A stretch of DNA of 64,000 nucleotides, from NCBI RefSeq assembly GCF_042427585.1, contig NZ_JBHMFC010000103.1:186001-250000 (forward strand). Direction: 5' to 3'. A program made the translations under genes and the position numbers. The notes under the pieces were generated by a model that was not told the DNA's origin, searched no databases, and saw nothing but the letters and a program-made list of their open reading frames with translations. Positions 16,790 to 25,459 of the stretch are shown one piece after another. The stretch comes from Pseudalgibacter ostreae (GTDB lineage Bacteria; Bacteroidota; Bacteroidia; Flavobacteriales; Flavobacteriaceae). Position 1 is the stretch's first letter. Every line of letters begins with the position of its first letter.

Positions 16790-18961
16790 ATGGAAAATTT
16801 AAAAAAAAAAATATTTAGATGTAGTATCTTGATTATGACTATTAGCTGTGTCAACAATTCTAATTTAAAAATCCCTAAAACTCCCAAAGTTCCAGTTCAA
16901 GACAACTATTTTGGTCGATTAATAACTGATGATTATAGGCACTTAGAAAATTTAAAGGATTCCTCCACTATTAATTGGTTTAGAGCTCAAGATGATTATT
17001 CCGAAAAATATCTGGAAAAACTTTCAAATCAAAGAATTTTAGTCGAACAAATGAAAAGCTATTACGTCGATGAAGCTGCTACCATCTATGGAGTAAAATA
17101 TGCGGATAATGGATTTGTTTTTTTCTTAAAGAAAGAAAAAAAAACCATTTATGATAAACTCTTTTACAAAGCAACCCCGGGTTCTGAAGCTATTGAATTA
17201 TTTGACCCTTCAACTTTTCACAGTGAACTTAATCACGAATACACCATAAACTATTTTCAGCCTTCCTGGGACGGAGATTTTATTTTAGTATCATTATCTT
17301 ATGATGGAATCAAAGAGTCCAATTTGATTATTATAAATGTTTTAAAAAAGACAGTATTACCTGAAATTATTACAAATGCAGAACCTGATTCTTATTTAGG
17401 TATTTCTTGGCTGCCAGATTCTAGTGGTTTTTTGTATTTGTATATCCCAGTTTTGGATCCCGAAGATGAAAAATACATGTTAAATTCCAGCACGGTGCTT
17501 CATAAGTTGGGAAGTAATTCTAATAAGAGAAATATTATATTTTCTTCATCCATGGTTTCAAGTTTATCTAAAAAAGACTTGCCGATAGCTAAAATTTTAT
17601 CAAAAAACGACAGATACATTATTGGTTATAAGGCATCTGTTGAAAATTATTGGTTAGCATATTATGCTAAACTAAGTGATTTGAAAACAGGTAAAATAAA
17701 TTGGCAACTTTTTTATGATTTGGATGAAAAAATTTATGCAGATTATGGAGTTTTCTTAAATGATGAGTTTGTGTTTATTTCAGGAAAAAATGCTGATAAC
17801 AGAACCATATCCAGTTTTGATTTAAATTTGAAGCAACCTTTTAAAGCCAATATATTAGTTCCTGAAAAAAAAGACGAAGTGTTAACATCGCTTATTGTGT
17901 CCAATAACAAATTATACTATACAAGTTCGAGGTTTGGAGTTGAAGCCTTTTTATATAAGTACAAAGATGGTCAAGAAACCCAAATTGAATTACCTATTTA
18001 TTCAGGAGAAATATCACTTTACAGTCCATCAAATGAAAACGAAACTCTCCAAGTAGGTGTCGATGGTTGGACGAATGATTATACCAGATATTTTCTTAAA
18101 GACCAAACGTTTATTTTAGACCCCTTATCAAACCAAAAAAAATATCCTGAATTTGAAGGATTGCAAGAAATTGAGGTTTTAGTAGCCTCACATGATGATG
18201 AAGAAATTCCATTATCCATTATTCATAAAAAAGGGATAAATTACAATGGTTCCAATCCAACACTATTATATCCATACGGTGCTTACGGAGAATTGATGAC
18301 TCCTTTTTTTTCACCCATCTTTTTAACATGGGTAAAAAATGGAGGGGTGTTAGCAGTCCCCCACATAAGAGGTGGAGGCGAAAAAGGAGATTCATGGCAT
18401 GAACAAGGCATGAAATCAAAAAAACACAATTCATGGAAGGACTTAATTGCCTGTACTGAATATTTAATTGAAAACAAATTTACGTCCAAGGACAAAACCG
18501 TATTGTACAGTAGCAGTGCTGGCGGGGTAGCAATAGGCATGGCCATAGTGGAGCGACCAGATTTATACAACGTATTTATAGCAGATGCCCCCATGTTAAA
18601 TCCACTAAGAAGTGAAGAGCGCACCAATAATGCCAGCAATCATTTAGAATATGGAACGGTAAAAGATTCAGCAGAATGTATGGCGCTTATCAAAATGGAT
18701 CCTTATGTAAACTTAAAACCAAATGTAAACTATCCAGCATCCTTAATCATTTCCGGATATAATGATTCACGAATTGATCCTTGGATACCAGGTAAGTTCG
18801 TGGCTAAGTTGCAAGACCATTCAACATCAGATGCTCCCATCCTACTGGATGTTAATTATGATGCAGGACATGAAGGAGGAGATACCATCGATGAACTCAT
18901 AGAAGAATATTCTAAAATATTTGCTTTTGCATTTTGGCATACGAACCATAATTTAAACTAA
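16790..18961 (+). CDS. Lipid-anchored prolyl oligopeptidase-family (S9A) peptidase
   Basis: This is a 723-residue serine peptidase. The N-terminus ends in a lipobox (MTISC, Cys20), so it should be a lipoprotein facing the periplasm or outer surface. A beta-propeller spans about 30-430 and an alpha/beta-hydrolase domain about 440-723. The oxyanion-loop motif YPYGAYGE lies near 490. The catalytic triad is Ser576 (SSSAGG), Asp659 (YNDSR) and His694 (DAGHEGG). S9A enzymes cut peptides shorter than about 30 residues, after Pro or, in the oligopeptidase B branch, after Lys/Arg. It sits between a peptide precursor gene and its exporter, so trimming or degrading that peptide is a fair inference. Confidence 0.9.
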   Translation: MENLKKKIFRCSILIMTISCVNNSNLKIPKTPKVPVQDNYFGRLITDDYRHLENLKDSSTINWFRAQDDYSEKYLEKLSNQRILVEQMKSYYVDEAATIYGVKYADNGFVFFLKKEKKTIYDKLFYKATPGSEAIELFDPSTFHSELNHEYTINYFQPSWDGDFILVSLSYDGIKESNLIIINVLKKTVLPEIITNAEPDSYLGISWLPDSSGFLYLYIPVLDPEDEKYMLNSSTVLHKLGSNSNKRNIIFSSSMVSSLSKKDLPIAKILSKNDRYIIGYKASVENYWLAYYAKLSDLKTGKINWQLFYDLDEKIYADYGVFLNDEFVFISGKNADNRTISSFDLNLKQPFKANILVPEKKDEVLTSLIVSNNKLYYTSSRFGVEAFLYKYKDGQETQIELPIYSGEISLYSPSNENETLQVGVDGWTNDYTRYFLKDQTFILDPLSNQKKYPEFEGLQEIEVLVASHDDEEIPLSIIHKKGINYNGSNPTLLYPYGAYGELMTPFFSPIFLTWVKNGGVLAVPHIRGGGEKGDSWHEQGMKSKKHNSWKDLIACTEYLIENKFTSKDKTVLYSSSAGGVAIGMAIVERPDLYNVFIADAPMLNPLRSEERTNNASNHLEYGTVKDSAECMALIKMDPYVNLKPNVNYPASLIISGYNDSRIDPWIPGKFVAKLQDHSTSDAPILLDVNYDAGHEGGDTIDELIEEYSKIFAFAFWHTNHNLN

Positions 18962-18974
18962 ATTTCAAAGCGAA

Positions 18975-21155
18975 ATGTTTCCTTTTTATAGACAGTTGGA
19001 TGTTAAAGATTGTGGTCCAACTTGCTTAAAAATCATTTCGAAACATTATGGGAAGACCATCAATATTTCTGAACTACGGTACTTATCAGAAACCACACGG
19101 ACAGGAAGCAATCTCAAATACTTAGCGAATGCAGCCGAATCTATAGGTCTCAAATCCCTTCCAGCAAAGATTGATTTCAATCAATTAAAGGAAGCTCCCC
19201 TGCCCTGTATTTTACATTGGAACAAAAATCACTTTGTTGTATTATATAAAATCAAAAAAGACATTTGTTATATCTCGGATCCAGCCTACGGTCTCATTGT
19301 TTATAAAAAAGAAGAGTTTATAGAACATTGGATAGGTCATAATGCTACAGAAAACACCGAAGAGGGTGTCGTTTTATTATTAGAACCCATGGTAGGGATT
19401 TTTGAAGATGGTTCAGAATTCGAAAAAACAAGCTTGGACTTTAATTTTTTACTTCGCTATTTTTTAAAATACAAATCCTTTTTAATCCAATTATTTTTCG
19501 GGTTAATTGCAGGTAGCTTAATCCAGCTTATTTTTCCATTTTTAACGCAGAGCATTGTAGATGTTGGTATCAGGAATCAAGACATTCAATTTGTATATTT
19601 AATATTATTAGGACAATTGGGTTTGTTCATTGGAAGAACGAGTGTGGAACTTATAAGAAGTTGGGTTTTATTGCATTTGGGAAGTCGGATTAAAATTTCC
19701 ATGCTATCCGACTTTTTCATCAAACTAATGCGATTGCCTATGGCATTTTTTGACACACGGCTAACGGGGGACTTATTGCAGCGTATTTATGACCACGAAC
19801 GTATTGAAAAGTTACTTACCGCTTCATCGTTAAACGTGTTGTTTTCAATTGTGAACTTACTGGTCTTCGGGTTGGTTCTGATATATTATAGTCTGTCTAT
19901 ATTCGTTTTATTCTTGACAGGAAGCACTTTATATCTAGGCTGGATTCTAATTTTTCTAAAAAAGAGAAGTGTGTTGGATTATAAAGAATTCTCCCAAACT
20001 GCTCAAGAACGCGGTAAAGTAATAGAACTTCTAAATGGCATGCAAGACATAAAATTGCACAATGCCGAAAAGCAGTTTAGATGGGATTGGGAACATATCC
20101 AAGCCAAACTCTTTAAGTTGTCCATCACAAGAATGACATGGAATCAATATCAAAATATAGGTGCAGGATTTATCAATGAACTGAAAAATATTTTGATAAC
20201 AGCTTTAGCTGCGAAATTGGTTATTGATGGTCATATTACTTTAGGTATGATGTTGGCGGTAAGCTACATTGTAGGTCAGCTTAATGGGCCGATTGTTCAA
20301 TTGGTTGACTTTTCAAATGACTTACAAGATGCCAAAATCGCTTTAAAACGATTGGAAGATATTCATAATAAAAAAGAAGAAAGGATATCATATGGAACAA
20401 ATGTGGAAATCCCAAAAGCAGCCAATATCAAACTATACAATCTTAGCTATAGATATCCAGGTGTTGAATTGCCGACTTTGAGAAAAATCAATCTAAATAT
20501 ACCTAACAACAAAGTAACGGCTATTGTAGGTGTTAGTGGTAGTGGAAAAACAACTTTAATGAAATTGCTTTTGAAGTTTTACAGGCCCCAAAAGGGAAAA
20601 ATAACAATTGGTAAAATTGTAATAAATTCAATTTTAGACGAAGTTTGGAGAAACCATTGTGGAGTGGTCATGCAAGAGGGCTATATTTTTAGCAATACAA
20701 TTATAAGAAACATAGCTATGGGAGATGATGATGTGGACATGTCCAAAATGAAAATCGCCACTGAAATGGCAAATATTAAAAATTTTATTGAAGCACTTCC
20801 CCTTTCGTATAATACGTTAATTGGAGCGGAGGGTTTAGGACTTAGTTCTGGGCAAAAGCAGCGAGTTTTAATTGCGAGAGCCATTTACAAGAATCCTGAT
20901 TTCTTGTTTTTTGATGAAGCCACTTCTGCATTAGATGCCAACAATGAAAAGGTTATTATGGAAAATTTGCAGAACTTTTTTAATAACAAAACCGTCGTCA
21001 TCATAGCACATCGTTTAAGTACTGTAAAAAATGCGCACCAAATAGTTGTTTTAGAAGATGGCCAAATAAAGGAAATTGGAAACCATCACAATTTGGTTGC
21101 CCAAAAAGGCGCTTATTATAATCTTGTGAAAAACCAATTGGATTTAGGAGTATAA
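18975..21155 (+). CDS. Peptidase-containing ABC exporter (C39 domain, PCAT)
   Basis: This 726-residue transporter cuts double-glycine leaders and exports the peptide. The C39 domain (1-130) has catalytic Cys13 in QLDVKDCGPTC, His86 and Asp102. About six membrane helices lie at 155-430. The ATPase domain has Walker A GVSGSGKTT near 517-525, signature LSSGQKQR near 621 and Walker B FFDEATSALD near 643. All catalytic residues are intact. It starts 13 bases after the peptidase gene and is followed after 2 bases by the HlyD adaptor, so the three are one operon. This is the strongest evidence that the 45-residue frame upstream is a substrate. Confidence 0.95.
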   Translation: MFPFYRQLDVKDCGPTCLKIISKHYGKTINISELRYLSETTRTGSNLKYLANAAESIGLKSLPAKIDFNQLKEAPLPCILHWNKNHFVVLYKIKKDICYISDPAYGLIVYKKEEFIEHWIGHNATENTEEGVVLLLEPMVGIFEDGSEFEKTSLDFNFLLRYFLKYKSFLIQLFFGLIAGSLIQLIFPFLTQSIVDVGIRNQDIQFVYLILLGQLGLFIGRTSVELIRSWVLLHLGSRIKISMLSDFFIKLMRLPMAFFDTRLTGDLLQRIYDHERIEKLLTASSLNVLFSIVNLLVFGLVLIYYSLSIFVLFLTGSTLYLGWILIFLKKRSVLDYKEFSQTAQERGKVIELLNGMQDIKLHNAEKQFRWDWEHIQAKLFKLSITRMTWNQYQNIGAGFINELKNILITALAAKLVIDGHITLGMMLAVSYIVGQLNGPIVQLVDFSNDLQDAKIALKRLEDIHNKKEERISYGTNVEIPKAANIKLYNLSYRYPGVELPTLRKINLNIPNNKVTAIVGVSGSGKTTLMKLLLKFYRPQKGKITIGKIVINSILDEVWRNHCGVVMQEGYIFSNTIIRNIAMGDDDVDMSKMKIATEMANIKNFIEALPLSYNTLIGAEGLGLSSGQKQRVLIARAIYKNPDFLFFDEATSALDANNEKVIMENLQNFFNNKTVVIIAHRLSTVKNAHQIVVLEDGQIKEIGNHHNLVAQKGAYYNLVKNQLDLGV

Positions 21156-21157
21156 TC

Positions 21158-22450
21158 ATGAAGAAAACTGAAGCATACATTGAATTTAGAAGTGAGGAAT
21201 TAAACGACATCCTTACTTGCGTACCTTCAAAATTAATTAGATGGGGCAGTTTGATTTTTTTAGCATTGATAGTTTTTTTACTCGTACTTTTATGGTGTAT
21301 CAAATATCCGGATATCATTTCGGCAGAAGCCTATCTTACAACACCAGAATTACCTCAGAAACTATATGCAAAAACAACCGCAAGAATAGATACAGTTATG
21401 GTTTCTAATAACCAACAAGTCAATAAAAATATGGTATTAGCTATTCTAGAAAATGCCGCTATAAATCGAGATGTGATGGTATTGAAATCTGTAATTGATA
21501 CCGTATCAATTAATCAGGGTCACATTATTTTTCCTTTTAAGTTTTTACCGGTATTATTTTTAGGAGAACTTGATAAACCTTTTTCCGATTTTGAGAAGAG
21601 TTATTTCAAATACATCATGAATCGGGATTTACAACCGTATTCAAACAGAATGTTGACAAGTGCTTCTTCTCTTTTCCAGTTACAAAATCAACTCAACAAC
21701 CTCCTAAAGCAGCAGGTAATTCATAAGAAAGAAATTAATTTCATTCAGAAAGACTTAAAACGACATGAACTGTTATTGGAAAAAGGCGTGATTTCTCAAC
21801 AGAACTACGATTATAACCAAATTGCATATTATTCAGCTTTAAAGCAATTTGAAAACACGAAGTTCACTATCTCTCAGTTGAAAGCATCGATTGAAAGTGC
21901 TAGAGGTAACTCTAAAGAATTGGAATTTATGAAATATAGAGAGGACGTAAATCTATTAAAAGAAGTGATGCAAAATTATGGTCAACTTAAAAAAAGCATA
22001 AAAGATTGGGAATTGAAATATGTATTAAAAACCAATCGAAAAGGTAAACTATCCTTTTTAAATCAATTCAACAGCAACCAAACAGTGGTTAAAGACGAAT
22101 TAATGTTTGTGGTGTTTTCAGAAAACAATCCATATTATGTGGCTAAATTAAAAACACCTAAAACTAATTCTGGAAAAATAAAAGTAGGTCAGCGTGTCAA
22201 CCTAAAATTGAACGATTATCCCGAATACGAATTTGGGGTTTTAGTCGGAGTTGTCCAAAGCATTACAAGTATGCCGGACAATATTGGCACCTATATAGTG
22301 GATGTAAAGATTCCAAAGCATCTAAAAACATCTTTCGGGAAAAACATTATCTTCAAGCAAGATATGCATGGAGCTGCAGATATCATTACCGAAGATTTAC
22401 GTTTATTAGAAAGGTTGTTTTATCAATTCAGAAACCTTTATTCCAATTAG
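21158..22450 (+). CDS. HlyD-family membrane-fusion adaptor
   Basis: This 430-residue periplasmic adaptor links the ABC exporter to an outer-membrane channel. One membrane helix lies at about 26-48 (LIRWGSLIFLALIVFLLVLLW). A short lipoyl half-motif follows (RIDTVMVSNNQQVNKNMVLA, about 75-95), then a coiled-coil region at about 170-285 and a C-terminal beta-barrel (VGQRVNLKLNDYPEYEFGVLVG). No TolC-like gene is in the cassette, so a chromosomal channel must serve. It is translationally close-coupled to the exporter. Confidence 0.92.
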   Translation: MKKTEAYIEFRSEELNDILTCVPSKLIRWGSLIFLALIVFLLVLLWCIKYPDIISAEAYLTTPELPQKLYAKTTARIDTVMVSNNQQVNKNMVLAILENAAINRDVMVLKSVIDTVSINQGHIIFPFKFLPVLFLGELDKPFSDFEKSYFKYIMNRDLQPYSNRMLTSASSLFQLQNQLNNLLKQQVIHKKEINFIQKDLKRHELLLEKGVISQQNYDYNQIAYYSALKQFENTKFTISQLKASIESARGNSKELEFMKYREDVNLLKEVMQNYGQLKKSIKDWELKYVLKTNRKGKLSFLNQFNSNQTVVKDELMFVVFSENNPYYVAKLKTPKTNSGKIKVGQRVNLKLNDYPEYEFGVLVGVVQSITSMPDNIGTYIVDVKIPKHLKTSFGKNIIFKQDMHGAADIITEDLRLLERLFYQFRNLYSN

Positions 22451-22603
22451 TTACAAAACAATTCTTTATTAGTCGTTATTTACAAATTAAAGGTTTCGAT
22501 TTATAAATAGAGCCAAATCCCATTTTTTAAACTGTCATTTTATAACGAATTTTATCAAAAGCACATAAATCTGCACAAAATGATATAATTCATATTATTA
22601 AAA

Positions 22604-23416
22604 ATGGACGTTTCTTCACAAATAGAGATTTTTAAAGCTATTATCCAAGATATTCAACATTCCAATACGGATATTATAAAAATATCCCAAGAGGCAATAA
22701 AGCTTTGTCGAACAACTCTTTGCTCTCTTAGAGGTATAGTGAAATCAAAAGGTTTTAAATCCCAGAAAGAAGAAGTCCAGTTCTTCAAAAAGTTGAAGCA
22801 AATACCATCAAGCTATCTTATTTATTACCTAGAAGTCTATGCATTTGAATGTCAACTTTCAAAAATCAGCATTCAATTTCGACAAAAATTCAGCGATAAA
22901 ACCAAAAACCACTACTATCAATTTTTAATGAACCATATAGATTTCGTTAATTATATAGAACAAGGACAAGCACATCTTGACATTTGTTATTTCACACGTA
23001 ATCAGTCAGTTCAAATAATGATGATGCATACAAATGATTATTTTTATGATTTAGATTTTTACACATCGCATGATATGTTATTGACAAAAATTAATGGCTA
23101 TAAACGATTTATAGACTATTTAGAAGATCGAATAAATGGTTATTCCCATGTGTCTTATAATTCAAAATTAGAGTGGACTTCTAGTAAAGTAGCGCTAACT
23201 GAGTTAATCTATGCACTATACCATAGCCAGGCTATCAATAACGGACATGCAGAGATAAAAGAAATTGCCAATGAATTACAAAAAATTTTTAATTTTGATT
23301 TGGGCGATTTTTACAGAACATATTTAGAAATAAGATCCAGAAAAAAGAGAAAGACTAAATTTTTAGACGAGCTATCCATGTGTTTAACTAGTGAACTTGA
23401 AAAGAAAAACTCTTGA
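22604..23416 (+). CDS. rteC: RteC-like regulator of ICE excision
   Basis: This 270-residue protein matches the RteC family (IIKISQEAIKLCRTTLCSLRG, FDLGDFYRTYLEIRSRKKRKTKFLD). In CTnDOT, RteC activates the excision operon by binding an inverted repeat upstream of xis2c. Its N-terminal half resembles a DNA-binding fold and the C-terminal part holds a winged-helix-like region. Here it stands directly before a helix-turn-helix gene of the excision type, with paired palindromes in between, the same logic as CTnDOT. No rteA/rteB two-component genes are present in the window. Confidence 0.88.
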   Translation: MDVSSQIEIFKAIIQDIQHSNTDIIKISQEAIKLCRTTLCSLRGIVKSKGFKSQKEEVQFFKKLKQIPSSYLIYYLEVYAFECQLSKISIQFRQKFSDKTKNHYYQFLMNHIDFVNYIEQGQAHLDICYFTRNQSVQIMMMHTNDYFYDLDFYTSHDMLLTKINGYKRFIDYLEDRINGYSHVSYNSKLEWTSSKVALTELIYALYHSQAINNGHAEIKEIANELQKIFNFDLGDFYRTYLEIRSRKKRKTKFLDELSMCLTSELEKKNS

Positions 23417-23444
23417 TTTATTCCTTAAAAAAACACTTACAAAA

Positions 23445-23604
23445 CACCCAACTTGGGTAACCTCCTGTTTTTTTATTTTTTTTTAAAAAACCATTTAATT
23501 TAAGCGTATTATGTTTCGTTAATTCTGGATATGAGCCATAAAACACAACAAAACTCCCTAAATTTCAAAATGTTAAATTTTCACCCACCTTGGGTCATCT
23601 TGTG
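23445..23604 (+). promoter_or_regulatory. Two copies of a palindromic operator-like motif
   Basis: CACCCAACTTGGGTAACCTC is at 23445-23464 and CACCCACCTTGGGTCATCTT at 23582-23601. Each contains ACCCA and TGGGT as an inverted repeat. They lie between rteC and the excisionase-type gene, where the RteC site occurs in CTnDOT. The assignment as an RteC operator is inference. Confidence 0.5.
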
Positions 23605-23657
23605 AAAAAAAACCAATAAACTTCCACAACTTTGTAAAACGAAAGTCAAATCATGTC

Positions 23658-23698
23658 AGGGGCTATCAAATTGTTTGACAGTAAAAACGATAGTCCCT
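23658..23698 (+). promoter_or_regulatory. Leader hairpin before the HTH gene
   Basis: AGGGGCTATC (23658-23667) pairs with GATAGTCCCT (23689-23698), 10 bp with a G-T pair, around a 21-base loop. The stem ends 20 bases before the ATG at 23719, so it could hide or expose the translation start. Confidence 0.5.
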
Positions 23699-23718
23699 TT
23701 CTTTAAAACCGTTTTATT

Positions 23719-24003
23719 ATGCCAGCAACTATTATTACTTCAGACGACCTTCGAGAATTCAAAATGGAATTACTCGATGACATCAAAAATCTCTTATCCA
23801 AGCAAGGAAATCGAAAACTTAAAAAATATCTCAAATCTTCTGAGGTCATGGACTTGCTTCAGGTTAGTCCAGGAACATTACAGAACTTCCGCATCAACGG
23901 AACTTTGCCATATACAAAAGTTGGGGGTATTATCTATTACGATGCCGAAGAAATTCAAGGTGTAATGACTTCAAACCGTGTACACCACAAGCTAAACTCT
24001 TAA
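23719..24003 (+). CDS. Helix-turn-helix protein, excisionase-type
   Basis: This 94-residue protein has an N-terminal helical segment and a MerR/excisionase-like helix-turn-helix (KYLKSSEVMDLLQVSPGTLQNFRINGTLPYTKVGGIIYY, about 40-78). Proteins like this (Xis2c/Xis2d in CTnDOT) bend the attachment DNA during excision. It follows RteC with a structured leader and is 3 bases from the next gene, with which it is probably co-transcribed. Confidence 0.82.
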   Translation: MPATIITSDDLREFKMELLDDIKNLLSKQGNRKLKKYLKSSEVMDLLQVSPGTLQNFRINGTLPYTKVGGIIYYDAEEIQGVMTSNRVHHKLNS

Positions 24004-24006
24004 ATA

Positions 24007-24759
24007 ATGAACTATATAAAGCTACTAAACGCGGCTTTTGAAAAGTTCTATTTTGATGACCGCCTAAACCCTACCCATATCAGTTTATATATGGCCTTGT
24101 TCCAAGAATGGAACAGTAGCCGCTTTGCAAATGAATTCTATGTTAATCGTAGAGATTTGATGCTCGCATCAAAAATAGGTTCAAAATCCACTTATCACAG
24201 GTGTGTTACCAACCTAGATTCTTGGGGCTACTTGTCATACTACCCTTCAAATAATCCTTACAAGGGTAGTAAAATCAAGATGTACATTATCGGTACAAGT
24301 GATGAACCTGATACGGGACGGTACAGTCCCATATTAGAACAGGTTGCGGAACAGTACCGTCCCAATGGTGTACCGATAGCAGGACAGCACTATCCCATAT
24401 CTGGACAAGTTGTGGACTCTCACCGTCCCGTGAGTGGACAAGTATTGGTATCTACTATAAACAATACCAAACAAGTAAACAATATAAAACAACCAAAGGG
24501 CAGGCAGGCAGTTATTGATTTTTTTGTTGAAAAAAGTTTTAATGCTGATGAAGGAAAAAAATTCTTCGAGCATTATGAAACTCGAAATTGGCAAACTAGC
24601 GATGGAAAAGAAATTAGAGATTGGCGTGCCTTAGCCCTCAACTGGATGGATAGAACCGAGCTTTTCGATGAAGAAAACAAACCAAACAAAAAACAAGCAT
24701 CCCAAATCAAGGACAACTTGCGAACCACTAAAAACAAAGATTATGGACAACCCCTCTAA
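24007..24759 (+). CDS. Replication-initiator-like or DnaD-like winged-helix protein
   Basis: The 250-residue protein starts MNYIKLLNAAFEKFYFDDRLNPTH. The N-terminal half (NRRDLMLASKIGSKSTYHRCVTNLDSWGYL) reads as a winged helix, as in replication initiators and DnaD proteins. The middle is low-complexity with repeated Pro/Gly/Val/Ser (DEPDTGRYSPILEQV, then several similar repeats up to about 150). The C-terminal part (FFVEKSFNADEGKKFFEHYETRNWQT) looks like a DnaD/DnaB_2 domain. It overlaps the ATPase gene by 17 bases, so an initiator plus helicase-loader pair is plausible. Confidence 0.6.
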   Translation: MNYIKLLNAAFEKFYFDDRLNPTHISLYMALFQEWNSSRFANEFYVNRRDLMLASKIGSKSTYHRCVTNLDSWGYLSYYPSNNPYKGSKIKMYIIGTSDEPDTGRYSPILEQVAEQYRPNGVPIAGQHYPISGQVVDSHRPVSGQVLVSTINNTKQVNNIKQPKGRQAVIDFFVEKSFNADEGKKFFEHYETRNWQTSDGKEIRDWRALALNWMDRTELFDEENKPNKKQASQIKDNLRTTKNKDYGQPL

Positions 24760-25405
24760 AATTACCGAAGGTGGCGTGGAATACTCGCTCGGAAAGTTTG
24801 ATGGCAAAAGCGTTCTTTACGATTTTGACAAAATCTTGATTTATCTAAATGCAAAGGGAATGAAACTCTTTGGTCAGCAATTTAGAATCTATGATGAAGA
24901 CACCGTTATCATTCGTAATCTTTGCTATTATTTCATCAAGGACAAAGAAAATTGTGAAAAGAACGGAATTGATATCGACAAAGGTATTTTACTTTCTGGT
25001 CCAGTAGGATGCGGAAAAACAACCTTGATGAAACTACTGCGCCATATCGTACCAATGCAAAGACCTTATGAAATGATTCCTTGCAGGAACGTGGCTTTCA
25101 GTTTTAACCACCTCGGTTTTAAAACCATTGAAGACTATGGAAATACCAGATTTTATTGCTTTGATGATTTAGGTATTGAACCTGCTGGAAGGTTCTATGG
25201 CAAAGATTTGAACGTAATGGGCGAAGTCATCTTATCTAGATATGAACTATACATTCAAACCAAACATAAAATTAAAACACACGCTACCACCAACCTCAAT
25301 GCTGAAGAACTGGAAGAACACTATGGTAATCGGGTTCGTAGCCGAATGCGAGAACTGTTTAACTTGATTGCTTTTGATAAAGGTGCTGGGGACAAAAGAA
25401 AATAA
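24743..25405 (+). CDS. DnaC/IstB-like ATPase (helicase-loader type)
   Basis: This 220-residue AAA+ protein has Walker A GPVGCGKTT at about 79-87 and Walker B CFDDLGIEP near 135. Sensor 1 is HATTNLNAEELEEHYGNR near 185, with an Arg finger in RVRSRMREL. I chose ATG 24743 (MDNPSKITEGG), which overlaps the previous gene. A longer upstream reading would only retranslate that gene's tail. Such ATPases load helicases or assist transposition. The partner here is likely the preceding winged-helix protein. Confidence 0.78.
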   Translation: MDNPSKITEGGVEYSLGKFDGKSVLYDFDKILIYLNAKGMKLFGQQFRIYDEDTVIIRNLCYYFIKDKENCEKNGIDIDKGILLSGPVGCGKTTLMKLLRHIVPMQRPYEMIPCRNVAFSFNHLGFKTIEDYGNTRFYCFDDLGIEPAGRFYGKDLNVMGEVILSRYELYIQTKHKIKTHATTNLNAEELEEHYGNRVRSRMRELFNLIAFDKGAGDKRK

Positions 25406-25446
25406 TTAAACTTTGGCAAATTTATTGTATTTTGCCAAAGTTTAAT
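25405..25446 (+). promoter_or_regulatory. 16-bp perfect inverted repeat before abiEi
   Basis: ATTAAACTTTGGCAAA (25405-25420) and TTTGCCAAAGTTTAAT (25431-25446) are exact reverse complements separated by 10 bases. The site touches the stop of the ATPase gene and lies 14 bases before abiEi. AbiEi proteins are known to repress their own operon through inverted repeats, so this is a strong operator candidate. It could also act as a terminator. Confidence 0.8.
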
Positions 25447-25459
25447 AAATGTAGTTACT

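Noticed and set aside
23445..23604. CRISPR-like repeats
   Set aside because: Only two copies 137 bases apart and no cas genes.
24668..24742. An upstream start for the ATPase gene
   Set aside because: The 25 extra residues are the out-of-frame tail of the preceding gene. ATG 24743 gives a normal N-terminus with a short overlap.
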